NCBI GenBank assembly: GCA_930367215.1
Contig: OV884059.1
Location: 62,715,393-62,779,392, forward strand
DNA length: 64,000 nucleotides
Direction of reading: 5' to 3'
From: Pollenia angustigena
Lineage: Eukaryota; Arthropoda; Insecta; Diptera; Polleniidae
Below the pieces are notes generated by a model. It was not told where the DNA came from. It saw only the letters and a program-made list of their open reading frames with translations, and searched no databases. The position numbers and the translations under genes were made by a program. The stretch's first letter is position 1; the number at the start of each line of letters is the position of its first letter. Shown here in pieces: positions 1 to 9,740 of this stretch.

Positions 1-242
1 ACAAGACAGAAATATTTACATAAACTTAAAGCAAAGTAACACTTAGGCAATAACTTAACTAGGCAGAAAAGGAGAGATCTATTTACATAAACTTAAAGCT
101 AGTTTCTATATATAAATAATTCACAATAATCCTTAAAACTAAGAATATTTACAATGGCGAAACAATATTACACTCTCAATAATATATGTACACCTAAAGA
201 AATATCCAGAAACACAATTACCGTCCACAACATATTACTACA
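1..242 (-). repeat. 3' LTR, partial
   Basis: Bases 1-242 equal bases 5127-5368 without a mismatch that I can find. In element orientation this is the start of the 3' LTR, opening with TGTAGTAA at 242. The rest lies before the window. Confidence 0.95.
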
Positions 243-265
243 ATTCGGCCATCCTGACAACGAGA
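243..265 (-). other. 3' LTR junction; tRNA-Leu 5'-end-like 14-mer where a polypurine tract is expected
   Basis: Only 23 nt separate the pol stop codon from the 3' LTR. In element orientation they are not a clean purine run but contain GTCAGGATGGCCGA (258-245). From memory this equals the first 14 nt of animal tRNA-Leu genes. The plus-strand primer must lie in or beside this stretch. The coding frame ends just before it, so it is not explained by protein coding. Confidence 0.6.
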
Positions 266-3200
266 TCACCCGATCTCGGGTGCGTCATCTACTGACCTAC
301 GACCCTTGAACCAAGGGCGGATATTACCAATCGCCCATACCCCCCTATACGGGTTGCGCGATTGTTGAAAACCCTCTATGTCCTCCAAAAGATACCTATC
401 GTTTCTCAAGACCTTTGACACTCTAAACGGGCCCCTAAATTTCGGAATGAGTTTACGCGATACACCAGTATGCGAATCAAAGTTTCTCACCATAACATAG
501 TCGTCTACCGAATACGTCGTCGGTAGTCTTCTTCTCCTGTTAACATAATCCTCATTATAACGCTGCAGTACCCCCTGTCTCTCCGACGCCCTTTCCCGAA
601 TTTCGCCATGATCAACCTGTCCCCTGTCCTGCATGTCATCAATCAAATTCTCCCTTAAAGAGTCCATTACGCTACCCCTCTGTGGAACACCAAATAACAT
701 AACGCTCGGATGCTCGCCTATTGTCCTATGGACCGTATTATTCAGAGTATGCTCAACCCTATCCAATACTGTATCCCAATAAACATTCTCCCCAGGACAA
801 ACCAATTTCGCAATCATAGGACCAATACTCCTGTTCACCCTCTCCACCTGACCATTCGCCCGTGGAGAACCCGTTGCCACCTTCACATGCTGAATATTGT
901 TTCCCTCTAAAAACTCCTGGAACTCCCCAGAAGTAAAAGCCGCACCCCTGTAGCTCACTATGTACTTAGGTCGACTGTATGACCTGAAATATTCCCTTAG
1001 ATGCCCAATAACTTCCTTCGTGTTCGTCGTTTTCGTCGGATAAAGTCTCACGAACTTCGTGCTACCATCTATGACAACCAATACATATTTCAGCGCCCTT
1101 CCGTTGTCGATAGGTCCATAATGGTCAATGTGAATCATAGTAAAAGGTGTCTTTGGTTTCCGAATGTTATTCAAAAATCCCTCCTCTTTTCCAGTTTTCG
1201 ACGAGTATGCAATACATTTTAAACAATTCTGCACGTGATCCGATGCCTTCTCCCTTATTTTAGGAAACCAATAACTCCTGGAAATAAGTTCCGTCATTTT
1301 ATCAATTCCCACATGACCAATTTCATCGTGGTATTTATAAAGAACGTGGTGCTCCATGTCCGCAGGTACACAAAATAATAAAACATCAGCATTCGACTTT
1401 CTATATATAACTCCATTTCTCATCTCAAACAATCTATGCTGCCTATTCTGAAGTTCGTTCTTAAGTTCTGCCAACTTTGAATCCTTATTCTGGCATATGA
1501 CCAAGTTTTCTTCAAACGTATTACTTTCAATTACCATTACACTTAAAGATCTACTCAGTGCATCCACATGCTGCATTCGCGAACCCGCCCTATGTTCCAA
1601 AACAAAGTCGTAGTTTTGTAACTCAAGCGCCCATCGCGCGATTCTCGGGTTCAATTCCCTTTTATTCAACGTCATCGTCAAAGAATTGCAATCAGTCAAA
1701 ATCTTGAATTTCTTCCCCTGCAGGTATATACGGAACCGTTTCAGAGCGTTTACTATAGCCAGAGTTTCCAATTCGAAACTATGGTACTTAGACTCAGCCT
1801 CAGTCGTTCTCTTTGAAAAGTAAAATACAGGATGCATTTTGCCATCTTCCTTTTTCTGCAACATAACGGCACCAAAGCCCATGCTGCTGGCATCGCAATG
1901 CAGCTCCGTATCGTCCTTCGGATCATATAAAGCCAAAACCGGCGATTCCACTAATTTTTCCCTCAGCAACTCGAAAGCAGCTAGTTCGCCTGCGCCAAAA
2001 CTAAATTTCCTATCCTTCCTCGTCAAATCATATAAAGGTTTCGCTATCATCGAAAAATCCCTGACAAACCTCCTAAAATATGAGCAAAGTCCCAAAAAAC
2101 TTTGTACCGACTGCACATTCGTCGGTAAAGGAAAATCCCGTATTGCCCTAAGACCCTTATCATCCGCAGCAATACCTTGGCCATCAATCCTATAGCCCAA
2201 ATAAGTTACACTCATCTGTAAAAATTCACACTTATCCAGTCTTAACTCTAATTTGTTCCCCACCAGACGATCAAAAACCTCCCTTAAAATCACAAAATGT
2301 TCCCCAATGTCCGATGTTGCTATCATTATGTCGTCCAAATAAATAACCAATTTCCCGTCCCTTACCATGTCCGCAAAAATTCTATTCACAAACCTCTGGA
2401 ATACTGAAGGGGCATTCTTAAGACCAAATGGCATTCTTAAAAACTCATATTGACCCAATGGAGTTACAAAAGATGTATATTTCACCGAATCATCCTCAAC
2501 ATAAACATGAAAGAAACCATTCCTCAAGTCCAATTTCGTAAAATATTTCTTCCCTGAAAGCCTATCCAATAAATCGTCTATCAACGGAATCGGGTAACTA
2601 TCCTTAGCAGTCATCCCATTCAATAATCGGTAGTCCACACACATTCTAAGATCACCAGTCTTTTTCCTAACCAAGACTATGGGCGAAACAAACTCAGATT
2701 GGCTTGGCCTAATGTATCCCTTCGTCAAATACTCATCCAAAATCAGCTGTAGCCGTTCCCTCTCATCATATGATAGTCTACGCGGAGCACAACTAAAGGG
2801 CTTCACATTTTCAAGAATCAACTTAATTTCACTTCTCACCCTTGGTTCAACAGGTCGTTGTGGCCGCAAATAACAATTAATAAACAAGTCATTCAACCTC
2901 CTACGATCCGTATCATCTATACTATCACCAACTATCAATTCAACTCCATCATCTTCCCCACAGTCAATTGCCATTATCATTTTCACTATGTCATTATATG
3001 CCAAATTCCCATCATCATGCACACTTTCCCTTTTCCCAATATTCGCTACTAATTTCAATTCCGCCTTTTCCAAAAAATTTCTCCCCAATATGCAATCATA
3101 AACCATTGACTCATCATTAACAACAATAATTTCCAAATAAATTTTTTTATTTTCAAAAAAAACATAACAAAAAATTTTTCCATATGACTTCAATTCACTT

Positions 3201-4693
3201 CCATTAATTCCAAAAAAAAATGAGTCAACGTTCGACATTTCCTCCAAATTAACCTTTCCCACAATCCTAGACCTCCTAACAAAACTCACGGGACTCCCTG
3301 TGTCTATTAAGCATTCCAAATAAAAATTAACATCATTATTACTAGTACTAAACTTAAAATACTTTAAAAATTCATTATGATCTACCTTTGAAACTGCTCC
3401 CCTTCTCTCAGGACACGCAGCAACACGGTGGTCAAGACTTCCACAAGCATAGCATGCCCCAGTTTCTCTCTTAGGCTTACGGCAATCAGCAGCAAAATGT
3501 CCAATGGAATTACAGTTGAAGCATCGTAATTTCGTTTCATTATTTGTTCTTGTTTTTGATGTAACTGGCTCTTTTAACTGAATTCTAGAGAATGCCTGCA
3601 ACAACTGCGCTTTGTTTTTATAGCATTGCAAATTTGCATGTATTTTTAAATTCTCGTCTGGTATGCCATCAATTATATAGTCAATCAATTCTTCTTCTAC
3701 AACCCCGACTTTATTGGCCAATAAAACTTTCTCATTAAAATATTCGACAAAGCTTACGTTGTACTGCCATTTGCATGCCTCAAAATTACGGCGAACTACT
3801 AATTTGTTTTCTTTGGAACTAAAAATATCCAACATTTCTGCAAACAAGTCATCCAGTTTTTCACATATATAATTTGATTTTGAGTATAACCACTCTTGAG
3901 CCTTTCCTTTTACCTTAACCATCAACAAAGCTCTTAAGGTACTGTCATCAACAGAATACACAAGTGCAATATTCTTTAATTGGGAAATCCAAACTTCAGG
4001 GCCAACTCCACCATCATATTCAGGCAATAAATCCTTCAGCAAACCCAGTGAGACTATGTTGTTATTGTTTGTGTTTTGATCATTATTATTCGGCACTTCG
4101 TTTACTACTTTCACGTTATTGGTACTGTTTAAATTATTTTTCTGGACGTCATTAACATTGCCTGCTAAAACACTCGTTTGATTTCTTTCAAATTCTTCTT
4201 TCTTTCTATAAAATTCATTTTCCTTCATTAAAAGCTCTTTTTCTCTTTTTAAAAGTTCAAGTTCTCTTTTCATTTGATTAAAATTAATTCCACTCCAATT
4301 TGCATTTGTTTCATTTTCACTAGTCATTGGTAAATTTTCTCTTATTTCTGTATTTGCATCAGTTTGGTCTTTTTCACTCATTTGTATTGTTTTCTTCCTT
4401 ACCATCATTTGTTCATACTCTTCCATTTGTACGTTTTCGATCATTTGATTTTGTCTATCTGTTGGCATTGTTTCATTTTCAATCGTTTGTACATCTTCGC
4501 TATCATTATCAAAACCATCATTTGCGTTTGCGGCAGCGCTGCTACTATCAACTGGGCATTCCCCTCTTTCATGTGCTGGAATTTCATTGAGTCTTAAAAC
4601 AAGAGTACTTTTGGCACCAGCAGACGGCAAATTAAGACGTTGAAGCCAACTACGCAGCTGTGCAGCCGTATATTTATTCGTATTTATATCCAT
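266..4693 (-). CDS. Gag-Pol polyprotein of the Ty3/gypsy element
   Basis: A single 1475-residue frame without stops. Residues about 7-40 look like a SAP-type helix-turn-helix (AAQLRSWLQRLNLP). Then comes a Glu/Lys/Asn-rich coiled-coil linker and a Gag core (about 215-380). Two zinc knuckles of type CX2CX4HX4C follow near 391 (CFNCNSIGHFAADC) and 413 (CYACGSLDHRVAAC). The aspartic protease has DTG near 464. Reverse transcriptase carries YLDD near 784. RNase H shows LHCDAS near 932 and ends near HVDALSR (about 1043). Integrase has an HHCC finger (about 1110-1150) and a DDE core: Asp in HIDHYGP near 1190, Glu in GQVERVN near 1283. The second catalytic Asp is Tyr here (VSYRGAAF, about 1246), so this copy is probably unable to integrate itself. 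It would make capsid, replicate RNA and integrate cDNA. Start: first ATG of the frame, 319 nt after the 5' LTR. Gag and Pol are fused with no frameshift signal. Confidence 0.95.
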   Translation of the reverse strand: MDINTNKYTAAQLRSWLQRLNLPSAGAKSTLVLRLNEIPAHERGECPVDSSSAAANANDGFDNDSEDVQTIENETMPTDRQNQMIENVQMEEYEQMMVRKKTIQMSEKDQTDANTEIRENLPMTSENETNANWSGINFNQMKRELELLKREKELLMKENEFYRKKEEFERNQTSVLAGNVNDVQKNNLNSTNNVKVVNEVPNNNDQNTNNNNIVSLGLLKDLLPEYDGGVGPEVWISQLKNIALVYSVDDSTLRALLMVKVKGKAQEWLYSKSNYICEKLDDLFAEMLDIFSSKENKLVVRRNFEACKWQYNVSFVEYFNEKVLLANKVGVVEEELIDYIIDGIPDENLKIHANLQCYKNKAQLLQAFSRIQLKEPVTSKTRTNNETKLRCFNCNSIGHFAADCRKPKRETGACYACGSLDHRVAACPERRGAVSKVDHNEFLKYFKFSTSNNDVNFYLECLIDTGSPVSFVRRSRIVGKVNLEEMSNVDSFFFGINGSELKSYGKIFCYVFFENKKIYLEIIVVNDESMVYDCILGRNFLEKAELKLVANIGKRESVHDDGNLAYNDIVKMIMAIDCGEDDGVELIVGDSIDDTDRRRLNDLFINCYLRPQRPVEPRVRSEIKLILENVKPFSCAPRRLSYDERERLQLILDEYLTKGYIRPSQSEFVSPIVLVRKKTGDLRMCVDYRLLNGMTAKDSYPIPLIDDLLDRLSGKKYFTKLDLRNGFFHVYVEDDSVKYTSFVTPLGQYEFLRMPFGLKNAPSVFQRFVNRIFADMVRDGKLVIYLDDIMIATSDIGEHFVILREVFDRLVGNKLELRLDKCEFLQMSVTYLGYRIDGQGIAADDKGLRAIRDFPLPTNVQSVQSFLGLCSYFRRFVRDFSMIAKPLYDLTRKDRKFSFGAGELAAFELLREKLVESPVLALYDPKDDTELHCDASSMGFGAVMLQKKEDGKMHPVFYFSKRTTEAESKYHSFELETLAIVNALKRFRIYLQGKKFKILTDCNSLTMTLNKRELNPRIARWALELQNYDFVLEHRAGSRMQHVDALSRSLSVMVIESNTFEENLVICQNKDSKLAELKNELQNRQHRLFEMRNGVIYRKSNADVLLFCVPADMEHHVLYKYHDEIGHVGIDKMTELISRSYWFPKIREKASDHVQNCLKCIAYSSKTGKEEGFLNNIRKPKTPFTMIHIDHYGPIDNGRALKYVLVVIDGSTKFVRLYPTKTTNTKEVIGHLREYFRSYSRPKYIVSYRGAAFTSGEFQEFLEGNNIQHVKVATGSPRANGQVERVNRSIGPMIAKLVCPGENVYWDTVLDRVEHTLNNTVHRTIGEHPSVMLFGVPQRGSVMDSLRENLIDDMQDRGQVDHGEIRERASERQGVLQRYNEDYVNRRRRLPTTYSVDDYVMVRNFDSHTGVSRKLIPKFRGPFRVSKVLRNDRYLLEDIEGFQQSRNPYRGVWAIGNIRPWFKGRRSVDDAPEIG

Positions 4694-5012
4694 TGATATT
4701 CGCTGTTTATGTATTTACTTCTCTCTCTTCTTTTCTATTTAGAACAAAGCACACTCAAATTTTCGAATAAAACGGTGTTAATTTTTTCCCAGAAGTTTCT
4801 TTATGTTTTGTGCGTCTTCGCAAAGTTTTTCTTATAAACGTTTTTCTTTTATGCTTCGTTCCTTCATGAAATGAACATTTCTAAATGATATAGGGATTTG
4901 TCTCTTCCTTAAAAAAATTTACTTATGTTTTTCTTTAATGATTTGTGCAAATGCCAGGATTTCCAAGAATGAATTATTATTTTCCTTTTGGGTAATCCCA
5001 CTTCTGATAATT
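4694..5012 (-). promoter_or_regulatory. 5' leader with tRNA-Leu-type primer binding site
   Basis: The leader between the 5' LTR and the gag start holds TCAGAAGTGGGATT (minus strand, 5007-4994). It is complementary to the 3' acceptor region of animal tRNA-Leu as I remember it (it ends TCTGACA before CCA). The match starts 5 nt inside the LTR boundary and lacks a clear TGG for the CCA tail, so priming may be offset. No other gene is seen in the leader. Confidence 0.65.
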
Positions 5013-5368
5013 TGTAGTAAAATATAAGAGTTGTCTTTTCGGTTTGACTTCCACTTTATTACTCCCTCTTTTAATCAAGCTAAGTAACAATCAATAAATA
5101 ACTTAAAAACTAGTTAGTGAACAGAAACAAGACAGAAATATTTACATAAACTTAAAGCAAAGTAACACTTAGGCAATAACTTAACTAGGCAGAAAAGGAG
5201 AGATCTATTTACATAAACTTAAAGCTAGTTTCTATATATAAATAATTCACAATAATCCTTAAAACTAAGAATATTTACAATGGCGAAACAATATTACACT
5301 CTCAATAATATATGTACACCTAAAGAAATATCCAGAAACACAATTACCGTCCACAACATATTACTACA
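5013..5368 (-). repeat. 5' LTR (356 bp)
   Basis: The LTR is bounded by an inverted repeat TGTAGTAA ... TTACTACA, with the TG/CA ends expected of LTRs. Its outer end at 5368 is fixed by the divergence from the other LTR copy after base 242. Inside it carries the short repeat TTTACATAAACTTAAAG twice. Confidence 0.9.
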
Positions 5369-5784
5369 GTTGCTACATCATCTATATTGATTTCAGTTTC
5401 CGATTTATTCTCTTCATTACAATTCATATCATTATATAAATTTTTCAAAGATTTTTGTTCCAAAACTGTTTCAGAATTTAATAAAATATCATTTTTTTCT
5501 TTACAATTTCCATTCACGCCATTTTTAGACATGCCTAAGCTTTTAACCTTGCTATTTTTTAACAAGTATTTTGCCATACTACAGATGTTTCTTCTATTTT
5601 TAATATTATTTTGAATTTTATTGTATTTACTATTTTTATTTATAGCATTTAAAGAATTTATAATAATTTCAAATAATTCAAAATTTTTTATAGAAGAACT
5701 TATCTGCAATTCCTCTAAAAAAGGACATTTTATCAGTATGGACTTTAAATCACTAATACTATAATTATGCTTACGCTTTTTCAT
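5369..5784 (-). pseudogene. Unidentified reading frame cut by the LTR insertion
   Basis: A minus-strand frame opens with ATG at 5784 (MKKRKHNYSISDLKS) and stays open for about 139 codons until it runs into the LTR at 5368. The LTR supplies seven foreign residues and a stop. It is rich in Asn and Lys. Residues about 10-30 (LKSILIKCPFLEELQIS) resemble a leucine-rich or F-box-type repeat, but that is weak. It could be a host exon or an older transposon gene. I do not recognise it. Being open right up to the insertion point makes chance less likely but does not prove coding. Confidence 0.4.
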
Positions 5785-6360
5785 TGCTTTGCCTAAATAA
5801 TAAAGTAAGAAAACAAAAAATTATTAAGTTTTTTTTATTTTTTATTTTGTATAATCAGTATTGTGGTTATTTTGTTGAACTATTTATGGTTTTTATTTTG
5901 TATTTTACAAGTTAAATGGTTTTTTTTTAAATTAACTAGAACATACCTTACAAATTGTCCTTCGTACGAATTCGTCCCAACCTTAAAACGAATAAGATAC
6001 TGTTTAATAATTGTTCTCTAAAGATATTTCAATTCTAAAAATAAAAAAAAAAAACAAATTTTGATATCTACTTACGTCGTCGTCTTCCTTCTTAAAAAAC
6101 CAACTCCAGAAAATAATATGCTAAAAATTTAAAAAAAAGTGTATTTATTTAGTAATATCAAAAGCCCGTGTTAAAGTATATAACGCCTTTTATAAAAATA
6201 TAAAAATTATTGTATTTTCAATAATTGCAAGTGCATTAATGTTGTTCAATTCTTTTAAAAAGAATGCAATGATAGCTTTTACACCTACAGTATAAGTACA
6301 CAGAAAAAAATTAAAAGAATTACTATAATATATTAATGGAAATTCAAAAATAAATTCCAA
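5785..6360. other. AT-rich non-coding stretch
   Basis: No credible reading frame. Near 5860-5900 it carries the 40-bp segment TAGTATTGTGG...TTTATGGTTTT with one change; the same segment begins each unit of the palindromic array at 11.8-13.9 kb. Confidence 0.5.
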
Positions 6361-6637
6361 AAAAATCCCTTTTACAGATTCTCTGTCACTCAGAACATTG
6401 TATGTTAAGTTTTATGTTTCTAGCTTCAATATTAATGAAAATTCAAAAAGTACCAGTTAACGAAAAAAAAGTACCAGTTTAAGAAAAAAAAGTACCAAAA
6501 AATACCTCTTACAGATTCTCTGTCACTTAGAACATTGTATGTTAAGTTTTATGTTTTTAGCTCCAATATTAATGGAAATTCAAAAAGTACCAGTTGAAGA
6601 ACAAAAAAGTACCAAAATGTTTCACCTTATAGTTTCC
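6361..6637. repeat. 137-bp tandem duplication
   Basis: ACAGATTCTCTGTCAC starts at 6374 and again at 6511. The two units run to the shared 'caaaaagtaccag' motif with a handful of differences. There is no coding frame across the units. Confidence 0.8.
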
Positions 6638-6952
6638 CGGCTTAGCTTACTAAAACCTTTCTCAATAGTAATTGTTTTGCTTACTAAAAAAAAATCTTGT
6701 GTTTTCGCAAACTCATCCTTGTTTCTTATGGTTTAAGAATTTTGAATATATTTTTTATATAAAGTAATATCTATTCAATAGCTTTAAAATGATACCAAAA
6801 TTGGTCATATAAGTTGAAAAATGTAGTAGAAAATCGCATTGATGTACTTTTTCACTTTATAATTTTTTCTTATTTTTCAATTCTCTATCACCCTAGGTAC
6901 TTTTTTATTTTATTTGGTGCTGCGTCGGTAAACTAGATATAAGCCGCTTACT

Positions 6953-7199
6953 AAAGGCCTAACCATAATGTGCTTAAGTTGGCTTAAGCAAATATGCGAA
7001 TACATGTTAATTGTATGAGGCAAACCATATTGAACTTAAGGAAACTTTTTGCTAAGTTTAATAAAACTGTCATTTGCTTAAGCAAGGTGCGAATATAATT
7101 GCACATTCCGTACGGAATCAAATGTTTTTTTAAATATGACTTTTTGCTAATTTTTGACAGTAGGTTATGCAAGGCTATGCATATTATGGTTAGGCCTTA
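6953..7199. mobile_element. MITE with AAGGCCTAACCATAAT ends
   Basis: The 17-20 bp inverted ends are AAGGCCTAACCATAAT at 6953 and its reverse complement ending at 7199. The body is about 247 bp and non-coding. A related single end lies at 45783-45815. Confidence 0.7.
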
Positions 7200-7214
7200 A
7201 AGCTTCTAGACGAC

Positions 7215-7413
7215 GGGTGCGTTCGTAAATGCATCACTGCGCTGCATCAGTGATTTCAAATGGTTATATATTTATCAGTGGAGTAAATATGGACCAAAAA
7301 ATACTCCACAAAAATCATAGTCACAATAAAAAAAATTATAATAATTCTTTTGTCACCATTAAAAAAAGTTTGCTTTTCTGATGCAGCGCAGTGATACATT
7401 TACGAACGCACCC
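7215..7413. mobile_element. 199-bp MITE with 34-bp inverted ends
   Basis: GGGTGCGTTCGTAAATG... at 7215-7248 is mirrored by ...CATTTACGAACGCACCC at 7379-7413 with about two differences. Each arm itself contains the small palindrome CACTGCGCTGCATCAGTG. It is inserted in a degenerate 82-bp repeat unit. Confidence 0.8.
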
Positions 7414-7609
7414 GACCTTCGGCCAAATAAAGTTTTTCCTCTATGGTATAAAAACACCGGCTTCGCTAAATAAAGCTTTCCGGAAAGTCGGAAAGTTTTA
7501 TCCTATATACAAACACTGGCTTCGCTGGAACAAGTCTAGTTTACCAACGCAGCTCTTAATAAAAAAAAAGTACATAGGGTGATAGAAATTGAAAAATAAA
7601 AAGAAACAA

Positions 7610-8545
7610 GTTAGAGTGCTATATTCGGCTGTGCCGAATCTTTGATACCCTCCACCGACAGTTCGAATGTTTAGGGAGTAATATCTGCATGATGTTATTA
7701 TTAATTATGGTTTTATGTTATTAATTATGGTTTTAGGCGATTAAACTGTTTTCCGGTAGTAGGGTTTATATGGGGCCTAGGGTAAATTATGGACCGATCA
7801 TCACGAAATTTCACAGCGTCATTTCTAGTCCTTTAAAACTGTGACGTACCAATTTCTGTTATGATAGCATTATTAATTATAGGTTTAGGTGTACTAAACT
7901 GTTTTCCGGGAGTTGGGTTTCTATGGGGCCTAGGGTAAATTATTTACCGATCTTCACGAAATTTCACAGCATCATTTATAGTCCTATAAAACTGTGACGA
8001 GCCAAAATTTGTTATGATTGCATTATTTTTTATGGTTTTAGGCGTACTAAACTGTTTTCCGGTAGTAGTGTTTATATGGGCTTAGGGTAAATTATGGACG
8101 GATCTTCACGAAATTTAACAGCGTGATTTTCAGTCAAATAAAAGATATTTTTGCAAAATCTTATCTCATTCCGTGCCTTGTTCCAGCATTTATGTTATTT
8201 TTTGTAACAAAATTATCAATTTTTTTAGGTGGTGGTTCCACATTTTGATTCATAGCTCTGGTCCTACTGAACCGATTTTGCTGGATTTCAATCCCAAACT
8301 GCTTAGGATAACTACAAGCAATTTGGCACCAAGTTTGTTAATTTCTTTTGAGTTGTTCGAAAGTGAGCGTGTTTTCAACAGACGGACAGACAGACGGACA
8401 TGGCTAAATCGACTTAGAATTTCTCAAGGACCCAGAATATATATACTTTATGGGGTCTGAGCTGAATAATAAAAAAGTTTCACACGGAATGACAAACTTA
8501 ATATACCCTCTTCACAACTAATTGTGGTGGAGGGTATAAAAATTA
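7610..8545. repeat. Dispersed fly-type repeat, ends TACCCTCCACC / GGTGGAGGGTA
   Basis: It is bounded by TGATACCCTCCACC near 7643 and GTGGTGGAGGGTATAA near 8522. Near 8385 it carries the short reiterated GACGGACAGACGGACATGG, followed by a segment around ATATACTTTATGGGGTC. I recall this pattern as very common in fly genomes, but cannot name the family with certainty. Related pieces occur at 32.1, 36.6 and 53.0-53.75 kb. Confidence 0.6.
7690..8150. repeat. 153-bp tandem triplication
   Basis: AAACTGTTTTCCGG recurs at 7743, 7896 and 8049, an exact 153-bp period. Each unit continues with GGTAAATTAT and TCTTCACGAAATTT-like blocks. Confidence 0.9.
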
Positions 8546-8726
8546 ATATGGAAAAATTCTCGGAAACGCATAGTTTCCGAATTATGGACCTCTGAAGTTT
8601 TCATATAAACTTGCGATTTCTCTCTACATTTCTGAACGTATATGGCCAATATTGGTATTATTTGAAAGCATTTGAACAGATCTTTCTGGAAATGCAAAAT
8701 TTATTTAAAACTTTTTAAATCTTTAA

Positions 8727-9232
8727 GCCTAGTACTCTGTTCAAATTTGTGAAAAATGTTGAGCAACATTGATTATTCCACACGAAAATTTTGGCATTTA
8801 TCAATGTTACCAATCGTGCGAGTTTGTATAATTTGACGTTTTTATTCCTTCAAAGTATGCTACATTGTTTCATGTATGTAAACAAACGCCACATGTATTT
8901 TACTAAAATTATTTTTTTTTAATAAAAAATTTAATAAAAAAAAGTAAATACGGCTAAAAAACTGTTACCGATTGTGTTATTTTAATTTTTTATTTCTTTT
9001 TTAAATATTAAGTTCATACTTTTTTGCTTTTGCTTAAAATTCCACGTGAAATAAAGGCAGCTTACATTATTTCGCAGTTGTAAAAAAAATGTTGCCAGAA
9101 ACATTTCGGTACTTTTTCACAAAATAAACAGAGTACAACTCCATCAACATTATTTCATGATTATTCCGCACAAGTTTTTTTCATATGCATTTTGACAGCA
9201 TTTCACGTGAAATGTTGAACAGAGTACCAGGC
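8727..9232. mobile_element. 506-bp MITE, family 'CCTRGTACTCTGTTCAA', copy 1
   Basis: Ends are GCCTAGTACTCTGTTCAA at 8727 and its near reverse complement TTGAACAGAGTACCAGGC ending at 9232. A second copy in the same orientation lies at 22562-23070 and matches along its length, including the internal CCACGTGAAATAA. There is no transposase frame, so it would be mobilised in trans. The target duplication is unclear. Confidence 0.8.
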
Positions 9233-9321
9233 TTTAGCTCCTAATACTGTTTTTACAAAATTTATATCAAAATGTTACGGAAGTGCACTAGGTAATAAAA
9301 ATGTAATCAAATAAACCACAG

Positions 9322-9740
9322 CTTCTCTAAATAAAGCTGCTCTGCATAGCCGGCCCTATGTTATAACAAACACCGGCTTCGCTAAATTAAGCTTCTCTGC
9401 ATAGCCGGCCTTCGGCCGGGCGCAAGGATTTTCTCCTCTATGGTATAACAAACACCGGCTTCGCTAACTAAAGCTTCTCTGCATAGCCGGCCTTCGGCCG
9501 GGCGCAAGGTATTTCTCCTCTATGGTATAACAAACACCGGCTTCGCTAACTAAAGCTTCTCTGCATAGCCGGCCTTCGGCCGGGCGCAAGGATTTTCTCC
9601 TTTATGGTATAACAAACACCGGCTTCGCTAAATAAAGCTTCTCTGCATAGCCGGCCCTCGGCCGGGCGCAAGGTTTTTCTCCTTTATGGTATAACAAACA
9701 CCGGCTTCGCTAAATAAAGCTTCTCCGCATAGCCGGCTCC
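9322..9740. repeat. 82-bp satellite array
   Basis: GCTTCTCTGCATAGCC starts at 9391, 9473, 9555, 9637 and 9719 (with one change in the last), an exact 82-bp period, with a decayed unit before. Each complete unit contains the GC-rich palindrome GCCGGCCTTCGGCCGGG in otherwise AT-rich DNA. Single units also occur at 10031-10110 and, degraded, at 7415-7530. Confidence 0.95.

Larger units (their letters stand above)
1..5368 (-). mobile_element. Ty3/gypsy LTR retrotransposon, 3' LTR cut by the window edge
   Basis: Read on the minus strand: 5' LTR (5368-5013), tRNA-Leu-like primer site, one long gag-pol frame, then the 3' LTR (242 down to the window edge). The 242 bases of LTR seen twice are identical, so the insertion is recent. 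The internal part is 4770 bp. A full element of two 356-bp LTRs would be about 5.5 kb. The single fused Gag-Pol, RNase H before integrase, and a tRNA-Leu primer site fit the Ty3/gypsy superfamily and, tentatively, its mdg3-like branch; the branch is from memory. The element has no env-like frame. Its right target flank starts at 5369 inside another reading frame. The left flank is outside the window, so the target duplication cannot be checked. Confidence 0.95.
6777..7606. mobile_element. Foldback-like element, copy 1, carrying two MITEs
   Basis: Outer inverted arms: 6863-6945 (ATCACCCTAGGTACTTTT ... GGTAAACTAGA) and 7527-7606 (the reverse complement, CTAGTTTACCAACGCAGC ... GTACATAGGGTGATAG). 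Between them lie degenerate pieces of the 82-bp repeat seen at 9.3-9.7 kb and two small inverted-repeat elements. Long inverted arms holding tandem repeats match the foldback class. I see no transposase. Confidence 0.6.

Noticed and set aside
1839..2195. 118-codon plus-strand frame
   Set aside because: Antisense shadow of the reverse transcriptase and RNase H part of Gag-Pol.
9322..9740. CRISPR-like array
   Set aside because: Units are contiguous 82-bp repeats without unique spacers, in eukaryotic transposon context.
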